A stretch of 64,000 nt of DNA, from assembly GCA_008477525.1 (NCBI GenBank), contig SPDT01000007.1, positions 806,001 through 870,000 of the forward strand, in the 5' to 3' direction. Origin of the DNA: Hypomyces perniciosus (Eukaryota > Ascomycota > Sordariomycetes > Hypocreales > Hypocreaceae). The number at the start of each line of letters is the position of its first letter. The first letter of the stretch is position 1. The notes beneath the pieces were generated by a model. That model did not search any database and had not been told where the DNA came from. It saw only the letters and a list, made by a program, of their open reading frames with translations. Made by a program: the position numbers and the translations under genes. Of this stretch, positions 55,336 to 64,000 are shown piece after piece.

Positions 55336-58005
55336 ATGGAACCGTCTAGTAAAAAGCGGAAGCTGGCTCCAAAGGTCAACGCTTCCCCGGCCTCCAATTC
55401 TCAGCCTGCTGCGCAATATCCTCATGAAACGGTCAGCCTTGGGTCCCCTCGATCTCATCATCTACAGGCTGCTGACTCCACCTGTTCTTCTCTAGTCGCA
55501 ACCGCATTATCCCGTACACGATGCCCCCCTCGTCGAGCGCCAGGACTTTGAGTCCTTTGCCCGCCATCTCCAGGACGCCGCTATGTTGATCCAGCGCCAG
55601 ACCGAGCGCATGCCTTACACCGACGTATCTGTGCTACTATTGAGCTGGGAGGAGGATCAAACCGTCGATGAGGATCTTGCCGCGGTAGAGCAGATTATGC
55701 AGAAGCAATACGGCTTCAATACCCAGCGATGGCAGATTCCCACCGTACCGAACCCAAGCGCCAAGCTTGGCGTCCAGATAACCTCCTTTCTTGAAAACGC
55801 TAGGCCCAATCATCTACTTATTCTATACTATGCTGGCCACGGATACGCCGGCTCCGATGGCCAGCTATATTGGGCTTGGTGAGTCGTTCTCATCACTTTG
55901 TTATACGGTCCGTTGCCCGCTATAATCGTGTCTTCTAACCCGTTCTCGGTAGCAATGCGCGAGAGGATGCTGCGAAACTGAAGTGGAATGGAATCCGCTG
56001 TTTATTCGAGGATGCCCAATCTGATATCCTGCTACTTCTAGATACATGCGCCGACGCTGATGCAGAAGTTGCTGGTAGCCATGGCACGAAACAAGTCATC
56101 GCAGCCTGCTCCCCGGAACACAAAATACGCGAGGAGTCACCACAGCGTTCCTTTACTTCATGTTTGGTTGAGGCACTCCGTAAGCTTAGCAGCGGACAGT
56201 CCTTTAGCGTCCAACGGCTCTATGACGAAACGCGCTCTTTAAGACAGCAGCATCTCGTCCCAAGTCCCGCTCTGGCGAACAGCAGTGCAGCTCCATCTCT
56301 TCCCCCGATGCCCCTATTCTTCACCCTCACCCCAGGAAAAGGCCACAACTTGACATTGGCTTCATTGTCAGGCCGGACACCCGTACCGCCTCAGAACGGG
56401 GGTGACACCGATGCTCCGACAGGTCGGACTCGTGAGGATGGTCTGATTGATCCCGAGTCTGTTGCAGACCTCCTGTTTGATGAGGCTAGGGTCTTGGTTT
56501 GTACAACGTTTGTTGGTGATGCAAGCCCGGACATGTCCTTCTTTCATCAATGGCTCCAAAATAAACCCACCCTCAGTGCTAGGATTGCTGTGGAAGGCAT
56601 GTTTATTGGACCACCTACGATGCTCCTCATATCCATGCCGCATTCTATCTGGAACGTTGTGCAGCACGATAAAGTCTGCTGCTTTCTGGGTTATATCAGC
56701 TCTCACAACATGATTCATCTCTACGAAAAACTCGTGGGTCCCGCCGGAATTCGACCGTCGGCCAGGGAGGTAGAGGATGGCCGCATCTTGCTTGAAGCAA
56801 GAGAAGTGGCAGTTGGAACGCCTGTACGTATACGGCGAGAACCTGACCCCTATCTTCATTCCGCAGCAAGAGAAGGCCTCGAATACCGACCCCAAAGTAG
56901 CCCTTCCGCAGTTGCTTTTGCATCAGGAACCCCCCGCAGTATTGCACCAATAAAACCCAAGGACGAGGTTGAGGACTCTGCCGAGATGCAGGAGGCTGCA
57001 GAGCAGTTGAAGGCTCTAAGCCATGTTCGACACAGGAGTGATGAGGGCCCTCCTCCACCTGCCGTGCGACACCGTACCACGTTGCCAGATGGTGTCCCTG
57101 ATGTGAGGCGCAGTGATGCTTCATCCTCGCGCGATGCAAACGAATCAGGGGCAGTTGACACTGCCATGGCCATGGATCTTACTCCAAACTCACGCATGAA
57201 GGCCCCTCGGCGTTCTTTACCCAAGCCAGAAACCCGTTGTGATCATTGCAGTCACGCCCCTTTCAAAGATTCATCCTCACTTCGCAAACATATCGCTGCT
57301 GCCCATACCCGCCCTTTCCCATGCGCTTTCTCGTTTGCCGGCTGCACAAGCACTTTCGGATCAAAGAATGAATGGAAACGACACATTGCCTCGCAGCACC
57401 TCTGTTTGACATATTATCGCTGCTCTGCATGTCCTCAGAGTACAGTTGAGGGGAGGGGAAATGAATTCAATCGCAAAGATCTTTTCACTCAGCATCTCCG
57501 TCGAATGCATGCCCCATTTCAAATAAAGAGGACTATCGCTAAGGGCGATAACAAACTTCAGGCAGAATGGGATGCTCATGTAAAAGAGATGCAACAGTCC
57601 TGCTTGGTCACTAGGCGACACCCTCCACAAAAGTCTGCCTGCCCAATGTCTGACTGCAACGGTGTATTTGAGGGGCCTTCATCTTGGGATGAGTGGACTG
57701 AACATGTGGGCCGACACATGGAGAAAGGCGAGGGTCAGCGATTGGGCATTGATAGCCTCCTAGCTCAATGGGCTCTTGATGAGCGCATCATTGAACTAAA
57801 AGAAGATGGTGAATATCGTCTATGCGCCAATAATGGCACCCCCAGTGGCGGCAGCGGCACTGGAGGAGCCAGTGGCAATGGAGATCCAAGGCTGGAACGC
57901 AAAGACTCAACGATCTCATCTCTAGCAGATATCGTTTCTCCCATGGAAGTGACTCCAACTTTGGACACTAAATCGGGTGACGATATGGAGGTAGTGGATG
58001 GATAA
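55336..58005 (+). CDS. Caspase-like (C14) domain fused to C2H2 zinc fingers
   Basis: Three exons (55336-55431, 55496-55878, 55953-58005; introns 64 and 74 bp, GT-AG) give 843 residues. The N-terminus has a basic NLS-like SKKRKLAPK. Residues ~70-260 form a caspase/metacaspase-like fold: strand VSVLLLSWEED, catalytic-type His147 in LYYAGHGYAG, and Cys192 in ILLLLDTCAD, split from the His strand by intron 2. Both dyad residues are present. A variable linker (about 260-585) includes strands like MLLISMPHSIWNVV. From about 588 there are three to four C2H2-like fingers: C589-x2-C-x12-H-x4-H, a longer finger at about 615-641, one at about 646-677, and an atypical one at about 720-750. The acidic C-terminus ends DDMEVVDG. 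The caspase half resembles a broad fungal family linked to cell-death or NLR-type proteins. A DNA-binding effector or cleavable regulator is inference. Confidence 0.85.
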
Positions 58006-58934
58006 GGTTACTGCTGTGAAGACATTGGCACCCCTCTCAGACTGGTCTTCTCCACATGCCGGTAGTATGTCTACTCACTCCCTTGACGGGGTTGCTATTA
58101 TTTCGCGTTTAATTTTCTTCCGCACGTGTATACGATGAGACAGGCTCATCTTCGAATCTGCATTTCTGAGAATGACTAACGAAGCTCATGAAAAAAGAAT
58201 CGCTCATTGTTCTTCTACTCACATATTTCTCTGTCCCTTTCTCGAATCATGTCACTGCTCGCCTTTCTGTTTTGTTTTGTTCTTGTGTTGGAAACACTTT
58301 CCCCAAAGCACCATCATATCCGTCTGTTCACGCAACAAGGGGCGTTATTTTTCTTTATTTTCTTTCGCCCGGTGTCTGTCTTATCTATATTTATGTTTTT
58401 GCTCTTGTGTCTATCATCGAAAGGCGTCTGGATTCCTGGTGGGAATAAATACATGGTGCATTAAACGGGGGTCGACGGGCGGGATCTGTTTTATCTGGTG
58501 TCGGAAGAGCACGGGCTGGGGCGGGAGCATACAGGACGTCTCGCTCTTTGAGGCGATCGACTTCTCTTTTTCTATCCTTTCTGTTGTGTTGTTTTACTAG
58601 GCGGGAGGGGAGGATGCATACAAATGGATGGGTTGGGTCGGTAAAGATGACGGGCAAGAAAAGGGAAATTCAAGGGGCGAAAGGGGAGGCAATTTCATCT
58701 CATTCCCTGTTCCTAGATCTGGTAGAGCGAGAGCGTGTTTTGTAAGGCATTTATGCTCGCATTCAATGTCCTTTTTATCATAAGGAATACCTTATAAGCA
58801 GATACATGGAACAACATGGGATTATGCACATGTAGCGAAGCGACTTGGTTTCATTCAACAAAACGTCTATCTTTTCTATGCTGCGTCCAGCAAATGTATG
58901 TACATGACTGCAACGAGACACTGACAAGGCATAC
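58006..58934. other. Intergenic between convergent genes
   Basis: T-rich 3' sequence of the caspase-like gene, including repeated TTTTGTTTTG at about 58268-58285. Frames up to 142 codons here are Phe/Leu/Cys-rich artefacts of the T-rich strand. Confidence 0.6.
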
Positions 58935-61839
58935 TCAGCCAACCTTGATAGTGCCAGGCTTATTGAGCGACACGTTGACATCAAACGACTGGCCATCGCC
59001 ACCATCCGCAGAGGCAGACGCCTTGTTTGATCCACCTCCCAGGATAGTAATCTTGGAAATAGCAAAGGGGACATTATAGCTAAATGTGCCAGAGAGCGTC
59101 AAGAAACCATTCTTATAGGTAAAAGTAACGTGCGTGACACCGCCCTTCTGCTCCAAAGAGACACCGTCGTCGATGTACAGCTCGCCGGACGCAGAGCCGC
59201 GAGAATCCAGCGGGATGAGGATTTCAAAGTTCTGCTTGCGGAGTTCAGCGGTGGTGTTGGTGGAGCGGATGCGCAGGGGGAAGATGACGCCGCCGCGGAT
59301 GAAGAGCGGGATGCTGGTGATGTCGACGTTGGAGACGGTGTGTGTGGTTGCGCCGCCGTTGATGCGTTTGTGGCTGTACCAGTCGTAGAAGACGTCGTTA
59401 GGGAGGTAGAAGTCGACGCTGGTGGCGCCCTCTTCGGTGACGGGGGCGACGATCAGGCCAGGGCCGTAGAAGTACTGCAAGTCGAGGGCCCAGGAGGCCT
59501 TGTCGTTGGGGTATTGGTAAAAGATGGGAGAGATGGCGGGAGTTCCGTCAGTGGACTGGCGATGCAGGGCTGTGTAAAGGTAGTCGAGCAGACGGTAGCG
59601 GATGGCGATAGCTTTGCGAGCACTGTCGGCAACCGTGGGCCAACGGTAGAACTCCTGGGGGGCGCTGCCAAAGGCGTTGTGGTTGCGGAAGAAGGTTTGG
59701 AAAGCACCAAGTGAGGTCCATCGAGCACAGAGATGCTCGTTGGTGTCGTCGCCAAACCCGCAGACGTCAGAGCCGACCATGCCAAACTGGAACAGAGACG
59801 TGAAGGCGAGCATGGTGCGAATGGAGGCGCGGTAGTGATCCCAGTTCGAAAGATTGTCACCAAGCCAGTGACCAACCTTGGCGCCTGCGCCGGCAAAGGT
59901 GCTTCGAGTGATGATCAGGGGCCGGAGACTGGGTCGTCGCGAGAGCATGGCATCGCGTGAGGCCGTGGACATCATGCTGCCGTACAAGTTGTGAGTGTCA
60001 TACATGGCGAGACCATTCTGGTGGATGACATCGGTGTTGACGGTTTTGTTGGAGATGCCACCCTTGTCCGCATTCCACGAGTCTTGGAAAGCTGCCTTAT
60101 TGTGAATGGGGTACTTGGGGTAAAGGAGGTCACGGCCGGGCAGACCCTTTTGGTTGCCAGAAGGGGTCGTATGTTGGGTCTCAGGGAAGAAGAGGCTGTC
60201 TCTCTTGAGGCCCTGCGGTAGGTCATTACGACCGGCATTGATTTGCAATACCGGAATCTCGTCACGCTTGCCCGGACATCCGCCGGGCTGGAAGTCACAC
60301 GGCCATCCGGGGAGGGGCCGTGGTGGGGCCCTGACCGGCGGAGGAGGAGGTGGGAAGCCCTTGGCAACTTCATACGGATTATCGCAGGGGAAGTTGCAGG
60401 GGAAGTTGCTGGGCTCGTTCATGTCGATCCACAGGGCATCAATATCGATGCCAGTTTTGGCATCGAAGAAGGTATGGAATTGACCGTTCCAGTAGGACGT
60501 TATGTTGGCTGCAAACCAGTCGGGGAAGACACTGACACCGGGCCAGACGACACCCAGCCAAGCGGAGCCGTTGGATCGTAAAAGCCAGATGTTGTCCTCA
60601 ACCCCCTTGTTGGCAGGTGGGTAGTCCGTCCAGGCCACAGCCGGGTCAACCATGACAATGTAGTGCTGGTTGTGGGCATGGAGGTGGTCGACAAGCTGTC
60701 GCATCTTGGGCAGGGGGAAACGGTCTGGGTCTACGGTGAAGACCCGGCGGCGGTCCATGTAATCAATGTCAGTCCACATGGTCTCCAGAGGGATGTTAGC
60801 CAGGCTGTAGTTCTGAACGACCTCGGCAACATCGAAGATGTCCTCGTATCCGTATCTAGCAATATGTTGTTAGCAGGCTACCCTTATCTGAGATCTCCAT
60901 CCATGATATGAATCATCTTACCTGCACTGATGAAAGCCCAGACCCCAGTATGGCTGCAGAGCTGGCAGACCTGCGATCTCGCCGTATTGCTGCACGGCCT
61001 GAACGGGGGTTGGACCAGCCACGAAGTAAAAGTCAAAAACACCGCCGATGGTATTGTACTCAAGGTACTGCTTGCCAGCCGAATCCTTGTTGATCATGAC
61101 ATCCATACCATTAGAATTGAGGAGAAAGACGCCATGAGACCCGGTTTGGCGGTGCTCAAGATAGAAGGGATGGGCACCATAAAGGTTGGTGTCTGTGGGG
61201 ATGCCATAGCTGTCCTGATTCCACAACGTGCGGATGTAGTTGGCGGTCTTGAGGCGGAATGGATCAGCGTGCTCTCCGAGGCCGTACAGGTAAGGGTCAT
61301 TGGGCAGCTTGGCTCGGAGACGGAGATACTGCGACTCGAAAACAAGCGACGCAGCCGAGGTATCAAAGAGAACCTCGCCAGTCTTGACCCGACTGATGGT
61401 AAAGGAGAACGGGTTCTGCTTGAAATCAAACTTGAGGTTGCTTCCACTGGCCGATCTAGAGCCACCAGGACGAGGGAAGACGGATTCGGGAACCTGGTAG
61501 ACTTGGTTTCCCTTATCCTGGATCTTGACATGGATTCGGTTTTCTGAAAGAGCATCAGCACATGTGTCCCCCAATATTGTAACGCGGTCCATTGGCTTGT
61601 TCATCCTCACCAGTCTCGTAAGTGACCTGGAGCACAAGGTCCTTGAGGTCAGTGCCATAGGCGTTACACGCCTTGCCAGCCAACTTGAGGTCGGCCGTCA
61701 CGCCGCTAGCAGTCTTCTTGACATTGTGAGCCTGGTAACCAGGGCATTTTGCCAACAGGCTATCAGCGGCGGCGTCCCTCTTGACGACGGCAGCTGCCGA
61801 AGTAAGCCCAGCAAACAAGAGCCCCTTCCAGAAACCCAT
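58935..61839 (-). CDS. Secreted GH31 alpha-glucosidase
   Basis: Three exons (61839-61611, 61543-60922, 60855-58935; introns 67 and 66 bp, GT-AG) give 923 residues. A signal peptide (about 1-19, [17 protein letters not shown]) is followed by a KR kexin-type site. The N-terminal galactose-mutarotase-like domain ([24 protein letters not shown]) leads to the GH31 barrel. Nucleophile Asp is at about 428 in [10 protein letters not shown], and the second signature is [19 protein letters not shown]. Between them lies a Pro-rich loop ([14 protein letters not shown]). It closely resembles the A. niger AgdA/aglU class, releasing glucose from maltose and malto-oligosaccharides. Upstream, a TATA-like element lies at about 61919-61930 and a CTGGGG CreA/CRE1-type site at 61899-61904, consistent with carbon repression. 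Confidence 0.94.
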
Positions 61840-64000
61840 GATGTTATATCTGGGCTATTGGGAGATGGAGGGAGGATGGCGAGGAGGGATTGTCGATCCT
61901 GGGGTGGGATCCAAGGCGAATTATATATTAAAAAGATACCCTCGGGTGTAACCCAACCAGCAGACGAAGAAACATAGTGAGACCAGGGTGGGAGTTTCGG
62001 GAGCGAACTGAGACAAGGAAGCGGAAGCATGACAACCTCCATCAGGTGTTCCTGCCCACCCCCCGTTGGCTCGACCCTGAGCTCTCTGTCTGTACAAGTA
62101 TGCACATATGACATGGTTGCTGCATATTCCTGTCAATGATCCATCGTGAGTGGGATGCAGGGTAGCACTACCTGAGGCACGGGGAGACTTGGAGATGGGT
62201 CTGGGTCATTCTCATCAAGCATCGGATAAGCGGCGTTCCTTGAGAGCAGGCCAGGCCAAGCAGGGCCAAGCAGGGCCTGGCGCGATTGGCGAAGCCTGGG
62301 GGACCAAGGTAGGACCGTGGAGGGCTCCGAGAACGAAGAGGGTGCCAACAGGATTCTGACATGGGTCCGTCCTGTCGAGAAGCGGCGTCTGCTCAAGGAG
62401 ATAAATGTCTTAGGTAGTTGGAGGAGAATGCATGCAAGTGCGAGTACTCGGTACCAGCCTCGTTTTGCAATACAAGACCGAAAGGACAGAATACGTTCAG
62501 CGTCCCGTCTTCCAGCAGCATTCGCAAACAATCCTCAGTTTTCTTGAGGGCGGTCTCTGACAAGGATGAAAGGGGGAGAAGTTGCACATATGATACATAA
62601 TTGCGTGGTTTGCCATGAGAGGTCACAAGCAGCGATCAACCAAGCAATTCAGAGCGTTTAGTGGTTGATACCCCTGGACGTTTCCCCCACACTTTGGCTC
62701 TAAATGCAGCTAGAAGACAACTAAACTGCGCCAAGCGACACAAATCTGCCGACGGCATCTGATCTGGTGATTTTTGCATAGTTCCAAGGCTTCTTCTTCT
62801 GCTTCTAATGGTTAGAAGTTGGAAGAAACGGCAGCGAAATATACACAAGTGCGTGCGCCACGCTGCCTCAACAACGGGCCGACTACTTCGTAGAGGTGCT
62901 CAACTGCCAATGACTTGCAGGTCATGATGCTTCTTGGGTCTACAACATGTGTACGAAGTACGAAGTAGCACAGTAGGCAACAGAATTCTTGTGTCTGCAA
63001 TTGACAACAAATCAACATACGATTAACATATTACGTCCACTGCCCTCTACCCTGTCTCTTTGTGCCCAAGCAATATATTGGTTGCAACCTCGCGGGCTGC
63101 CTACCTGCATACCGTATGCACGACTTGCTGCATAGCTGTAGCCGATGCCTCCTCTCATCTCCCTCCCCTCTTTTATATACATAAGAGAGAGATGGAGAAG
63201 AAGCTGAAGGAAGACTATGACGTGCAAGAGACTCCCCAAAGTGGCGGGACATTCGAGGATATTCAACGTGTTCCGCTCCTGGATTGGGTATCTAGCATCA
63301 ACAAAAATATCTTGTATGTACATAAGATCCTGTCGACCAACGCGTCGATCTCGTGTGCGCCACAACATCTTGGGCGTAAACAGAACACCAGCTGTCTCTG
63401 CAGCCAAGATCCCTCCACTTCCTGCTTTGGGTATTTTCTCCGATATTCCCCCCCGATATTTCTTCCATATTAGATGACGATATTGTCGAAGCAGCTTGTT
63501 AATTCTCTGCAGAGATCTCACTTGTCACGTCCTGGTATTAATCGGTCCTATTCACGATGTGTATCCTGCCCCTGATCCAGCCGGCCGACGACTCTTCATG
63601 TCAGTATAAAACTCGTCATTAGCCTGGGTCGACGATGTACTCGTAGGCGAGCGGTTAGCAGAGTATGTACGAAGTATCTCGATCCAAGTTGGGCTGGTGT
63701 CTCAGCTGCTGCTTGAGAATTCTGAGGTAATATTATTATATGTAACACGAACCTGCACGTGACGCTTGGTTATGCCATCATTGATAGCAGTCGCATCACA
63801 TCACATCGCATCACATCATAAACAGTATGTACGGAGTACACAAGCAGCATCGATCTGCACCAATCACAAACTCTTTGAGACGGTGAGCTGCTTCTTCATT
63901 CAATAGAAAGACGCAGTCAGTATCTCAACAAAAAATTGCAAAGCAGAGATGAGTGGTGGCTTGCAGGTCGCGAAATACCCCGTTATGTACAATCCACGCC
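61840..64000. other. Promoter of the alpha-glucosidase gene and noncoding DNA to the window end
   Basis: No supported gene. The region has a short GC-rich tandem repeat (CCAAGCAGGG twice, about 62255-62275), a compound GTACGAAGTACGAAGTA (62951-62967), a CATCA/CGCAT repeat (about 63792-63815) and GTACGGAGTAC (63829-63839). Confidence 0.5.

Noticed and set aside
58172..58600. 142-codon Phe/Cys-rich frame
   Set aside because: Produced by the T-rich 3' UTR of the preceding gene.

Overview
The window looks like chromosomal DNA of a filamentous ascomycete (Pezizomycotina), most likely a Sordariomycete and plausibly Hypocreales. The evidence is short GT-AG spliceosomal introns of about 50-160 bp in most genes, an intron-containing tRNA, and fungal-specific families (Fta4-like kinetochore subunit, Zn2Cys6 regulator, fungal caspase-like/C2H2 protein, torulene-oxygenase-like carotenoid cleavage enzyme). 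Gene models below were spliced by hand; each stated exon sum is a multiple of three unless noted. Genus-level placement is inference.

Layout. 0-11 kb is a dense housekeeping block: the tail of a membrane protein, the DEAD-box helicase DBP3 (-), a tRNA-Ile, a polytopic membrane protein (+), the spindle checkpoint protein MAD2 (+, six exons), the deubiquitinase UBP14 (-), and the Fe-S scaffold ISU1 (+). 12-22.5 kb carries a carotenoid oxygenase (-), an Fta4/CENP-U-like kinetochore protein (-), a large membrane protein of unknown function (-), and a GH3 beta-glucosidase (-) interrupted by a 1-nt frameshift in a homopolymer.

22.5-36.7 kb is almost gene-free. A single bZIP regulator (-) sits between about 7 kb and 6 kb of noncoding DNA rich in microsatellites, promoter-like segments and a recurring quasi-palindrome (GTAC-NNN-GTAC type). 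36.7-47.1 kb resumes with a tRNA pseudouridine synthase (-), a hot-dog thioesterase (+), a Gfo/Idh/MocA oxidoreductase (-), a flavin-linked oxidase (-) and a Zn2Cys6 regulator (-, five exons). A perfect 22-bp palindrome lies upstream of the regulator. 48.7-50.7 kb encodes a patatin-like protein lacking the nucleophilic serine.

After another gene-poor stretch (50.7-55.3 kb) comes the most unusual gene, a caspase-like domain fused to C-terminal C2H2 zinc fingers (+), then a secreted GH31 alpha-glucosidase (-), and about 2 kb of noncoding DNA to the window end.

There is no bacterial-type operon logic. Functional links are limited to divergent pairs sharing promoters (UBP14/ISU1; pseudouridine synthase/thioesterase), tail-to-tail pairs with very short gaps, and the adjacent flavin oxidase and Zn2Cys6 regulator. 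I see no CRISPR array, intact transposon, rRNA or viral element.
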